Part shown: positions 36,752 through 45,343 of the stretch, piece by piece
Numbering within the stretch: the first letter of the stretch is position 1
How the letters are laid out: every line of letters begins with the position of its first letter
DNA from: Bacillus sp. sid0103
GTDB lineage: Bacteria > Bacillota > Bacilli > Bacillales_B > DSM-18226
Assembly: GCF_019219025.1 (NCBI RefSeq)
Contig: NZ_JAHUWN010000029.1
Location: 1 to 64,000 of the forward strand
Direction of reading: 5' to 3'
DNA length: 64,000 bases
Program-made: the position numbers and the translations under genes
Notes under the pieces: generated by a model
Seen by the model: only the letters and a program-made list of their open reading frames with translations
Told to the model about the DNA's origin: nothing
Database searches by the model: none

Positions 36752-38295
36752 CCCAAATTCTCCTTTCTATCCATGCTATGACTTTCATCAAAACTCTTAA
36801 ACTTGTCTTTTAAAGACTCAAAATGAAATTCCTCAGAAGAGATGAGTGCATGCCCAATGGAAATCACTCCACTAATGATAAATACTGCCAGATTACCAAA
36901 CAGCATCGGGTAGAGCCCGCCCAGCGATTCAACGTTCACATGCCCTGCAGTTACATAAGCAGAAATAAGCCAAACTGTCACGCCGCCAATCATCCCCAAC
37001 AATGCACCGTAAAAGGCTCCAGCATTTGTGGCCCGTTTCCAAACGAGTCCAAGTGTGACCGGTATAACGGCTGCACTAACAAAAATCCCCATCGCCATAT
37101 AAACAAAGCCTAGACTGATTCCTAAATAGAATAGTAGGATCGAGAAGATTCCCATCGATAATCCGAACCCTAATGTAACCAAACGAGAAACACGCAATAG
37201 TTTCTTACTGCCGGCATGTGGGTTGATCGAATGACGATAAATATCCGTAACGATAATATTCGTAACAGCTGTCAGTTCCGCGGACCCCGCAGACGTAACT
37301 GCCATAAACAGCATGGTCAGAAACAGAACAGATCCAACCGACCCAAGGATGTGTGAGGCCATAATCGGTGCAACAGAATCAGGAGAAGATACTGAAATTC
37401 CAAGTCCGGCCGCACTAACACCCAAAATCGTAGCTACCGCAAATGGAATAGAAAACCAAGAGATCCCTCCATATATGTATGCTTTCGAAGCGGCTTTATC
37501 CGTACTGGCAATAGCACGCTGCCAATAGGCTTGATCGACAAAAACGGTTCCGAAATTCCCAACAATATTAATAATCCCAAACAAAAGCCCTGGAATAGAT
37601 GCCATCGTCAGCATTTGCTTGGATTCCGGCAAGGCACGCAGCCCCTCATAAATATTGGATATGCCAAATTTATAATAGACCGCAACCCCAAAGATCAATA
37701 GAACAACAAATAAGATCACCGTGTGCAAATAGTCGGCAATAAATGAAGCTTTTAATCCGCCAATCATCGTATAAATCGTGAATGTAACAGGTATTAAAAA
37801 GGCTGCTACATATAAATTCATTCCTGTTAACTGATTTAACGTGATTGCGCCGCCGAGAATGATCATCGAGGTGACGATAATATTCGTCATCAGCGCAAAT
37901 ACGAGCATTAAGCGGTGATTTTTTTTATCAAAACGCTGTGAAATAAACTCTAAAAACGTATGAGCGTTTGGTGCTTTTCTTTTTAAATGAACAGCAAGGA
38001 TCGCAAATAATAAGATTTGGATGGTAGCACCAGCCGCATACCAAAATGGCCCACTGATTCCATATTGATAACCGGTCGAGGATGACATCATGATCGTGGC
38101 AGCCCATGTCCAAGCCGCTACGATCGAAGCGCTGGCCAAACCAACCCCTACACTTCTTCCGGCAGTGTTAAATTGTTCCGCCGTCATTTCTTTTCCTTTG
38201 CGTTTGGAATCCATGCGGTGAATAACCGCCGTAACCCCGGTAAACAAAACTCCGAAAATAAGTAAAATAAGATACCCTACACTAGGTGTTAACAT
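36748..38295 (-). CDS. Sodium:solute symporter, DUR3-like urea transporter
   Basis: 515 residues with about 13 membrane segments. SSS-family features: the early region AGRSVGVGLASASIVAAWTW, GGLKASFIADYLHT (helix-6 signature GGxxAVxxTDxxQ-like), and SAGSAELTAVTNIIVTDIYR. DUR3-type urea permeases share the AAWTWAATIMMSS segment. Its position as first gene before ureA and a nitrogen-control box upstream support urea as substrate. Confidence 0.8.
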   Translation of the reverse strand: MLTPSVGYLILLIFGVLFTGVTAVIHRMDSKRKGKEMTAEQFNTAGRSVGVGLASASIVAAWTWAATIMMSSSTGYQYGISGPFWYAAGATIQILLFAILAVHLKRKAPNAHTFLEFISQRFDKKNHRLMLVFALMTNIIVTSMIILGGAITLNQLTGMNLYVAAFLIPVTFTIYTMIGGLKASFIADYLHTVILFVVLLIFGVAVYYKFGISNIYEGLRALPESKQMLTMASIPGLLFGIINIVGNFGTVFVDQAYWQRAIASTDKAASKAYIYGGISWFSIPFAVATILGVSAAGLGISVSSPDSVAPIMASHILGSVGSVLFLTMLFMAVTSAGSAELTAVTNIIVTDIYRHSINPHAGSKKLLRVSRLVTLGFGLSMGIFSILLFYLGISLGFVYMAMGIFVSAAVIPVTLGLVWKRATNAGAFYGALLGMIGGVTVWLISAYVTAGHVNVESLGGLYPMLFGNLAVFIISGVISIGHALISSEEFHFESLKDKFKSFDESHSMDRKENLG

Positions 38296-38368
38296 GCTAC
38301 CCCTCCACTTTTTAATATTACAATTTTGTTACAAACGTTTCTAAGATGTTTCATTAACGCAGTGTTAT

Positions 38369-38446
38369 TGTCAGAAAATTCTAGAACAGTTTTAAATATA
38401 GACACAATTTCTCTTTCTATCTACAATTACGTTAGATTTTCTGACA
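38369..38446. promoter_or_regulatory. TnrA/GlnR-type nitrogen control sites
   Basis: At 38430-38446 the minus strand reads TGTCAGAAAATCTAACG, 16 of 17 positions of the TnrA/GlnR consensus TGTNANAWWWTMTNACA. A second, poorer site begins at 38369 on the plus strand with the same TGTCAGAAAAT half. They lie in the divergent promoter region between the symporter and the AmiC-like gene. This predicts induction of the urea genes under nitrogen limitation. Confidence 0.65.
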
Positions 38447-38593
38447 CGATTTTGCATAATTTCTTCCAAATCAATTGCATTTTTTCCTGAACTTTCTTTA
38501 TAATCAAAAAAATAAGTGATCATATTGTTCACTTTATGTACAAGGGTGTTCTATTTGTAAAATGAACTATGTAACATGAAAGGGAGTGGTTGG

Positions 38594-39315
38594 ATGGATA
38601 AAAGCATTAGGGTGGGGATTCTATTTTCTTTATCCGGAACAATGGAAATCTCTGAAAGAGGCCAATATCAGGCCGCCCTCCTGGCCATTGAAGAAGTGAA
38701 TCGAAACGTCTGGTTAAACGGGTGGAAAATCAGACCCTTTGTTGCGGATACAGCTCCTAATCCTTATATCGCAGCAAGAGAAGCGGAGCGATTGATCGTC
38801 GAACATAAAGTAACCGCGATCATCTCTTTATACACTTCCGCTTCTCGGAAGGAAGTCATTCCGATTATAGAAAAATATCATTCTGTTCTTTTTTATCCAA
38901 ATGGATATGAAGGCGAAGAACAACATCCCAATATCATCTATTGCGGGCCGTTGCCAACTATATCTGATTCACTTTATCCCATGGATTGCGGACCACATCG
39001 GTAAGAACTTTTACCTAATTGGATCTGATTATATTTATCCGCACGAAACCAACGCCCATATCCGCTCACTGTTACAAGTTTATCAAGGAAAGGTTTTAGT
39101 CGAGGACTACACCCCGCTGGGCAAGCAGAAATTTGAAGAAAATGTAAAAAAAATTCAGGAGCTGGTTCCGGACATTGTTTTTTCAACACTCGTTGGCAGC
39201 AGTGCTGTGGCTTTTTATAAGCAATATTATGAAGCCGGGATTAAAAAACCGATTGCGAGTTTAATTACTGCAGAAACGGAAGTAGCTGCGCTTGATCCTA
39301 AGTGCACCGTTGGCC
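38594..39315 (+). pseudogene. AmiC/UrtA-like amide- or urea-binding protein, frameshifted and truncated
   Basis: Start ATG with GGGAGTGG upstream. The first frame reads KSIRVGILFSLSGTMEISER, AREAERLIVEHKVTAIISLY and YCGPLP, then shifts near 38957. The next frame continues QLYLIHFIPWIADHIGKNFY and GSDYIYPHETN to about 39315, where similarity stops. The normal length is about 370-400 residues; about 240 are present. There is no signal peptide, so it resembles AmiC-type cytoplasmic sensors (partner of AmiR) rather than an ABC binding protein. It probably regulated the divergent urea genes and is now dead. Confidence 0.75.
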
Positions 39316-39496
39316 ACTTCTTAAAAAAGTTCACAAAGTTTGCGAAGTGCTAGCGTAGCACCCTTGACTGCCCTTATGAGCATACGATTACAATAAGGAG
39401 AACAAAGAAGGAGATTAATAGAGTCCGAGCGTATATTGCGATCCAACGGGCTCCCGTTGGCTGGGTTTGGGCAAGGAGCCCAAGGTATTAAAGGTT

Positions 39497-39745
39497 TTCG
39501 GCTCGTTTGTACGGGCGGCCTTCCGTAAATGGAACAGGAACCTACGGAATGTATGCGCTAGCCGTACAGACCGTGGCTATCGGGCCATTTAGTGCCAAAG
39601 CGACACGTACAGAATGACAGAATGTGTACTTTGCATTCTGATCAGTCTGTAGTGCTGCCGCCCGAAACAGGTTCTGTAAATTTTTGAACGAATTCTTTAA
39701 AGTCATGATTTCTAAAGAAAAAACACAGCCTTAAGGCTGTACGGA
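39497..39745. repeat. Dispersed repeat, copy D
   Basis: Matches 16552-16800: GGAACAGGAACCTACGGAATGT, GCTAGCCGTACAGACCGTGG, AGCGACACGTACAG, TGATCAGTCTGTAGTGCTGCC and the CAGCCTTAAGGCTG hairpin. It starts about 180 bases after the truncated AmiC-like gene. Confidence 0.8.
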
Positions 39746-39854
39746 TAACAAAAAAGAGAGTAAGGATTATAAGAATATGTAAAATTCTATTTATACACAT
39801 GCCACCTATAGTAAGATCGAAATGTTTTTTTCATCCTCGAGTAATCTTTCTAAA

Positions 39855-39935
39855 GGTTGCGTCAGCAACCGTCAAGCAGGCTCGATGCCTGCGTCATATA
39901 ATCAAGAAAAAACGGATGTTTTTTATCCATCCGTT
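39855..39935 (+). other. Run of three small hairpins
   Basis: GGTTGC/GCAACC (39855-39870), GCAGG-CTCGATG-CCTGC (39876-39892), then ACGGATG/CATCCGT with a TTTTTTATC loop (39912-39934). The first two also occur at 14812-14849. Confidence 0.5.
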
Positions 39936-40145
39936 AAGTTTCATCAGCTGGCCATCCAGCACGTATTCTTATAATCTAGCTCACATTGATTCTTCCTTTT
40001 AAAGCAAGGGGACAAAGCCCCTTTGCTTACAATTTATAAGACTATGTTTAATCCCATTTTCCACGGTTTTTATAAGATAGAATCGTATTCATATATTTTC
40101 CTTTCGAACAAAGGGGGAAAATCCCCTTTTGCTATTTTGGTATTT

Positions 40146-40598
40146 TTATAGATAGCCTTTCTCTTTTAAACTGACATGCCTCCCGGTGTGGGTGACAATC
40201 ACATGGTCAAGCACTTCGATGCCTAAAATTCTCCCTGCTTCTGCAAGCCGCTTGGTGATGTCGATATCTTCCCGGCTTGGTGTGGGGTCTCCGCTCGGGT
40301 GCTGGTGGCTGACAATAATGGAGGCTGCATTATTGAGAATAGCGCACTTCATTACCTCTCTTGGATGAACGATACTAGCATTCAAGCTTCCTACATGAGC
40401 TCTATGTAATCCAACCACCTGATTCTTCGTATTGAGCATCATCACAAGAAGTACTTCACGGTCTTCATCCGCAATGTAAGAGGCCGCTAATTTCTGGGCA
40501 TCCTCTGGTGAACGAACAGCATACTGTACAAACGGTTCAGAATATTCCTTAATTTCTTGTTTGATTCGAACGACTTCGAAGATTGACATGAATTCCAT
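40146..40598 (-). CDS. RadC-type JAB/MPN-domain protein (plasmid type)
   Basis: 150 residues. It contains only the JAMM domain of RadC: VVGLHRAHVGSLNASIVHPR, IVSHQHPSGDPTPSRED (HxHPSGxxxPSxxD zinc motif intact) and LAEAGRILGIEVLDHVIV. The N-terminal helix-hairpin-helix part of chromosomal RadC is absent, as in versions carried by plasmids and conjugative elements near ArdC-like genes. True activity in DNA repair is not established for the family. Its upstream DNA is the long dispersed repeat. Confidence 0.88.
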   Translation of the reverse strand: MEFMSIFEVVRIKQEIKEYSEPFVQYAVRSPEDAQKLAASYIADEDREVLLVMMLNTKNQVVGLHRAHVGSLNASIVHPREVMKCAILNNAASIIVSHQHPSGDPTPSREDIDITKRLAEAGRILGIEVLDHVIVTHTGRHVSLKEKGYL

Positions 40599-40639
40599 TT
40601 TTCAAAACTCCCTTTCATTTTTGGTTTTTTCTTTCATTT

Positions 40640-41265
40640 TTTCTTTTTGGATTCCGAAGCGAATCCGTTCCCCAAAAGGGGGATGATTTTTCCCCTTTTG
40701 CAAGTAGAACGAAAAACACGCATAGGCAATGGGTCAAGGGCGCTCTTCGCACAAAAAGTTTTTTGCTGTTGCGTTAGTCCCCTTTAAGCAAAAAAGTTTT
40801 TTGCCCCTTGACCGATTGACTAGCTTTTTTAGCTTCTAGCCGGAAAGGTTCGGGTGTCCTGCCGGCTGGAAGGTTAGAAAGCTTGCGCTGTTTTACGATT
40901 CGGAAGGCAAAAAGGAAAAATAAAACAATAAAAGCAGCCGTTTCGGCTGCTCTCCTCTTGTCTTTTATTCTTTTGATTGAACTTTTAATCTTTTGCTTTT
41001 TCGATTTTTCGGCTCGTTCGGTATGGCGGCGTCAGCCGTAAATGGAACAGGAACCTACGGAATGTAGGCGTGAGCCATACAGGCCGTGGTTATCGGTCCA
41101 TTTAGTGCCGAAGCGACACGTACGGGTTGACAGAAAGGGTGATTTTTTCCTTTCTGATCAGTCCGTAGTGCTGCCAGCCTAAATATGTTAGCTCTTGATA
41201 TACATATTTAAAGTTCTTATTACTGAAGAAAATACGCAGCCTATAGGCTGCCAGATTGATAAGCA
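40640..41265 (-). repeat. Structured dispersed repeat, long copy E
   Basis: Nearly identical over about 600 bp to 16183-16840, in the same orientation relative to the gene it precedes. Includes the GGTCAAGGG/CCCTTGACC enclosure, AGCCGG/CCGGCT, AGCAGCC/GGCTGCT with T-tract, and GCAGCC-TATA-GGCTGC. Confidence 0.85.
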
Positions 41266-41309
41266 TTGAACTGGCTTTAAAACATCTAAAAATTCACCAG
41301 GCACATACT

Positions 41310-41475
41310 GATTACAGCCACAAGAATGTACCACTTCTGCCATGTTTTGTACCATCAGTTGCCATGGAATTTACCACTTGCTGTCAACGAATTTACCAAT
41401 AGAAAAACTTTAGAGATATTGAATTGAAAAAGCCTAATCCTCCTATTTTTACCGAGGAATTAGGCTTTTGTTAAG
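41310..41475. repeat. Repeat shared with 20420-20605, ending in a hairpin
   Basis: Contains regularly spaced TACCACTT/TTTACCA blocks and ends with CCTAATCCTC/GAGGAATTAGG, one bulge, followed by TTTT (41430-41471). An inverted relative lies at 44935-45006 (GTGGTAAAT, AGAAGTGGTAAAT, TGGCTGTAATCA). Confidence 0.55.
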
Positions 41476-41752
41476 CTTTCCGTAATAGCGCCAGAAAGTG
41501 GACTACCAGCTTTTAATGCACAGTATCGTTGTACTGCGCAACAATTGGCTTTGATGTTTTACGTTTTTCTTCTTCAGCATACGCGCCCGATTGTCGAATA
41601 TTGACCTCATTCAAATATTAGTACTTTACTACCTATCCTTAAGTGGTATTGCTAACAAGTCAATTTATATTAATTAAATATAATTATTTATTCCTGTAAA
41701 AATGCTCGTTTGCCACTTTATGACACTTTTAGCAATTCAAAGCAGAAGCAAA

Positions 41753-44485
41753 TTAGTCCTCCCTAGTCAACCTCTTCAACAACTGTATATCTTTATTGTT
41801 GTTTTTTGGTTTTATGTTACTCAACACCTTTTGTTCTACCTCAGGTGTCCAATAGATTTTAAGCTTATTTCTCGCTCGTGTTATAGCCGTGTAGAAGATA
41901 TTATGTGTTATAAGTTCGTCGATCTCGTCAGTTATGACGACTTTAACAGAGTTGTACTCCAAGCCTTGTGCCTTGTGGATGGATACCGCATATGCAACTT
42001 GAAATGGAACGACCGCTTTTGAAGAGCTGTCATCATCTTCATCTGAGTTTTTAAGTTTGTTGACACAAAAACGTATAACGGAATTTGCACTTTCTGAGTT
42101 GTCCAATAGCTCAAAATCCTGGCCGAAGGCATCTACGCCATTAATTACCGTGTCCAGTTTGATGTCAAACTGTATGCGTTCGGTGAGTTCTCCGCTATCA
42201 AGAATTTCTATCCCTACTATCCATCCCTTCATATTATTGTAAATCAGAGGCGCAAAGCGCCCGGAATCATTGAATAAAATTGGGTCGTTGACCTTATACT
42301 GCTGAATTCCCCACGACACGGAAACGCTCAAATTGCTCTCTTGTAAGAAACGGTTAATGTTGTTTATTCCGTACAGGCCGTCATAATTAAGGCATAGAAT
42401 AATTTCATCTGATTCAGCAGGATCGAAAATTGAAACGTCCAACGAAGTGGAATAGCCTCTTCGTGTAATAAGTTCGAGAATGGTATCATCCATCTTACGC
42501 ACTCTATCCCATAATGTTAGTAATCCTTCGTTATTGCTCCTATAAGGCTTTGTTAATTCAAACACGGAGGTTTCAGGAACAAACACACGAGCCACGCTGA
42601 ACCAGTTGCCAAATCGGATAGAGGCTATCTGATATGAATCACCAACCATAACCAAAAGCTTGTATGTAGCTTTGATAAGAATATCTCTCATATCACGATT
42701 GTTCACCGTACTACACTCATCTATTATTAGCAAGTCATAGTCAGTACCATTACTCTGCCTTTTTAGAAATTTTGTAATCGTTGAAAACGTGCAGTTTGAA
42801 GCTGTCACTCGTCGTTTCAAATTATCGACAGCGGGGTTCGTCTGAGCTAAAAACAGTTTTTTCTTATCGGCAAAGAAATGTGCTATGTGGTTTATGAGGG
42901 TAGACTTTCCCGTGCCGGCCGAGCCGTACATTAAAGCCACCCGTGAGTTTTCAAACATTTGGGTTAATGCCTCTTTTTTCTCGTCGCAGTCAACACCGTG
43001 GTTAGGTTCGCTCAACCACGCATTTACCGAGTTTGAATAGTTCTGAACTCCGCTTTTTGCCTGATCCTCAAGCTTGGCAATAATGAAACGAGTATCGTTT
43101 TTATAACCATTAATAAAGATGTGACCATTTTCAATCACTAACTTGCTGTTTTCAAGATGTCCGTGCCATATAGTAGAGTTATAGATTCTTACGAGTGCCG
43201 CTATATCATCGAACCCAACAATATCCTTTACTGGAGTAAAAAGTTGTCCTTTAATTTCGGTGTTGTTCCTAACCAGACGTGCAAGTATTTCGTGTTGCCT
43301 TTCTGCAGCATCAATGCAAGCGAACAAATCTCCAAGTCTGGGGTTATGTCCTATCGGCGAGGTATTAAAGGGCATACTGTCGAACGGGATACAACCGTTT
43401 TTCACAAAAAGCCCGGACAAATTATGGTTTGCAAGGCTTTGCTGCTGGTTTTTAATTACTTTGTTATTCATATGGTAGAGTAAATACCGCAGGAGATTGC
43501 TGCCCGCAGCATTTACTTTCATTATCTCGCGGCAACGCTCTAAATCATTGAAGAACACAACCGCCTTGGCTCGTTGTATCGCTTGCTGCTTAATCTTTTG
43601 AAATTCCGTATCAGAGAAATCAACGAGTTCCGTCAGATTAAATCCGGTTGAAGTTAAAAATAGTGAGATGCCCTGTTGTTCAGCGTATCCAGTCCTAACA
43701 GCCGTTCCTCTAATCAGACTCGTAAAATTCTTAAACTCACAATCTCGAATTGCGACTTCCCAACCTACGATAACGATGATAGGCATAGTCTTACCGAGGA
43801 TTTCAATGCTGTCGTGAGCCAGGGCAAACTTGACAGCATAGTTGTCGGTTATTTCCAAACTTGTAAAGGCGATAACCCGGTTAAACTTGCTCGCATAATC
43901 GTTGGCGGGGGTAAAAGTTACCTCATAGTAAATCCGTTGACCGATAAAGAAGGGCTTGATCTTTTGAATATAGTATTTCTCGGATTTTCCAACTCCCTGC
44001 ATATTATAGCCTTTTATCTTATCGGCAATCTTCTCATAATACCCCTGCATGTTTGAATCCATGTTCAGCGGAAACTTGTCAAGATTGCCAAGAACGTCAA
44101 GGGAAAAACTATCATGTAGGAGGTTTTTGATTCTCAAAAGGTACTCATAATATTTCAGCATTAACCGCTCTGAGTTTTCCTCGTCAAGCGTATAGTGTGA
44201 TGCTACGATTTGCAAATAATCATGAAACCGCCTTAGCACTTTTAAATTACCCCGTGTTTTAACAAAGTCAATTGCTTTGCAGATATTATCATAGCTGTTT
44301 TCAATGTCTTTACCGTTGGCGTAGAACTTCAGCATTATATGCTCAACAAAGTTACGCAGTTGAGACAGGATGTCCTGCGAAACTACGCCTCTTGGCGAAG
44401 TGCCAAGGCTGTCTATGTGACGGCAAATAACCTTGTTTATATTAAAAATCTGTGCGTCTATTTGAAAAAGTGTTACATTTGACAT
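41753..44485 (-). CDS. Superfamily 1 (RecD/UvrD-like) helicase, defence-island type
   Basis: 910 residues with GGAGGT before ATG. The helicase core is in the C-terminal half: Walker A LMYGSAGTGKSTLINH (about 525), motif Ia LAQTNPAVDNL, Walker B LLIIDECSTVNN, VGDSYQIASI (motif III), and near the end SIHKAQGLEYNSVKVV (motif V) and FYTAITRARNKLKIYW (motif VI). The 500-residue N-terminal half has no recognised domain. No nuclease motif was seen. It lies alone between dispersed repeats and the four-gene operon, so it may be a single-gene defence factor or part of a larger set. The role is inferred. Confidence 0.75.
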   Translation of the reverse strand: MSNVTLFQIDAQIFNINKVICRHIDSLGTSPRGVVSQDILSQLRNFVEHIMLKFYANGKDIENSYDNICKAIDFVKTRGNLKVLRRFHDYLQIVASHYTLDEENSERLMLKYYEYLLRIKNLLHDSFSLDVLGNLDKFPLNMDSNMQGYYEKIADKIKGYNMQGVGKSEKYYIQKIKPFFIGQRIYYEVTFTPANDYASKFNRVIAFTSLEITDNYAVKFALAHDSIEILGKTMPIIVIVGWEVAIRDCEFKNFTSLIRGTAVRTGYAEQQGISLFLTSTGFNLTELVDFSDTEFQKIKQQAIQRAKAVVFFNDLERCREIMKVNAAGSNLLRYLLYHMNNKVIKNQQQSLANHNLSGLFVKNGCIPFDSMPFNTSPIGHNPRLGDLFACIDAAERQHEILARLVRNNTEIKGQLFTPVKDIVGFDDIAALVRIYNSTIWHGHLENSKLVIENGHIFINGYKNDTRFIIAKLEDQAKSGVQNYSNSVNAWLSEPNHGVDCDEKKEALTQMFENSRVALMYGSAGTGKSTLINHIAHFFADKKKLFLAQTNPAVDNLKRRVTASNCTFSTITKFLKRQSNGTDYDLLIIDECSTVNNRDMRDILIKATYKLLVMVGDSYQIASIRFGNWFSVARVFVPETSVFELTKPYRSNNEGLLTLWDRVRKMDDTILELITRRGYSTSLDVSIFDPAESDEIILCLNYDGLYGINNINRFLQESNLSVSVSWGIQQYKVNDPILFNDSGRFAPLIYNNMKGWIVGIEILDSGELTERIQFDIKLDTVINGVDAFGQDFELLDNSESANSVIRFCVNKLKNSDEDDDSSSKAVVPFQVAYAVSIHKAQGLEYNSVKVVITDEIDELITHNIFYTAITRARNKLKIYWTPEVEQKVLSNIKPKNNNKDIQLLKRLTRED

Positions 44486-45006
44486 TCTGCACCTCCAATA
44501 AAGCTACTACCATTACATCCTTACTATATATAAAGAATCCAGAGATAATTTTACAATTTAACTCATACTCTGATATTTCGCTTTTCTATAAACATATTTC
44601 GACAAAATTTGTTAAAATCCTCCAAAATAGAATTGAATATACGAATATTGTAATGTAATTAAAGAGTTTCTTGTGTTTTGACAGTATACTTGTCTTCTGC
44701 TGAATATTTTCAATCTTGAAGCACCATTTTCATATAAGGTAACTCCATCAGAAATCCATTTAAGTATTTATTGCGCAGTAATAGTCTACTATGTAATACA
44801 AGAGTTACCCTAAAATCATTCCCGTTTGCGCAAGGCTGGTCTTGTTTAATCAAATTTTTTAACATTCTTGATACCCCAAACTATAGATTTATTCCTCCTA
44901 TTACCAGTAAGATTGCGGTGGTAAACGTCTTGTCATTCTTTGGTACACTACATGTCATTTAGTGGTAAATACAATGTCAGAAGTGGTAAATTTCAATGGC
45001 TGTAAT
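44486..45006. other. Gene-free stretch with repeat remnants
   Basis: No supported gene. A 50-codon frame on the minus strand (about 44710-44865, MLKNLIKQDQPC) has GGAGG far upstream but no recognised similarity. Bases 44935-45006 carry GTGGTAAAT sub-repeats related to 41310-41400 in reverse. Confidence 0.45.
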
Positions 45007-45218
45007 CACATACCTCGAAAAGAACGAATGCTTGCCATGAGTGAATTAATTATTTATCCAATTCTAATAAAAAAACTGGAAAGTCTTTTAAGACTATCCA
45101 GCACATCCTATTTCTTTTGATACCGCGGAATTAAGTTAATAGAGAAGTATATTTTACTGTTCTTCACCCTGATGCTTATTAAAAGACTGTTTGATCAGGT
45201 ACATAACATCATCTATCT
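45007..45218. repeat. 212-bp direct repeat, left copy (flanks the four-gene operon)
   Basis: Matches 55840-56051 at offset 10,833 with about 90% identity by eye. It contains a terminator hairpin (about 45068-45102) and the last 17 or so codons plus stop of the GmrSD-type gene. The rest of that gene is not here. Confidence 0.88.
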
Positions 45219-45343
45219 ACTTGACCTTTTTTGGCCTGTAATGAATCATTAGTAACAATTGACAATAATATGTTATCTTAATCGGTTTACAAACTCTATT
45301 CCCTATATTTCTAATACAAAAACAAATAAAGGAATAAAGTACC

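Noticed and set aside
39799..40002. 67-aa open frame over the hairpin run
   Set aside because: It is translated from inverted repeats and lacks a ribosome site.
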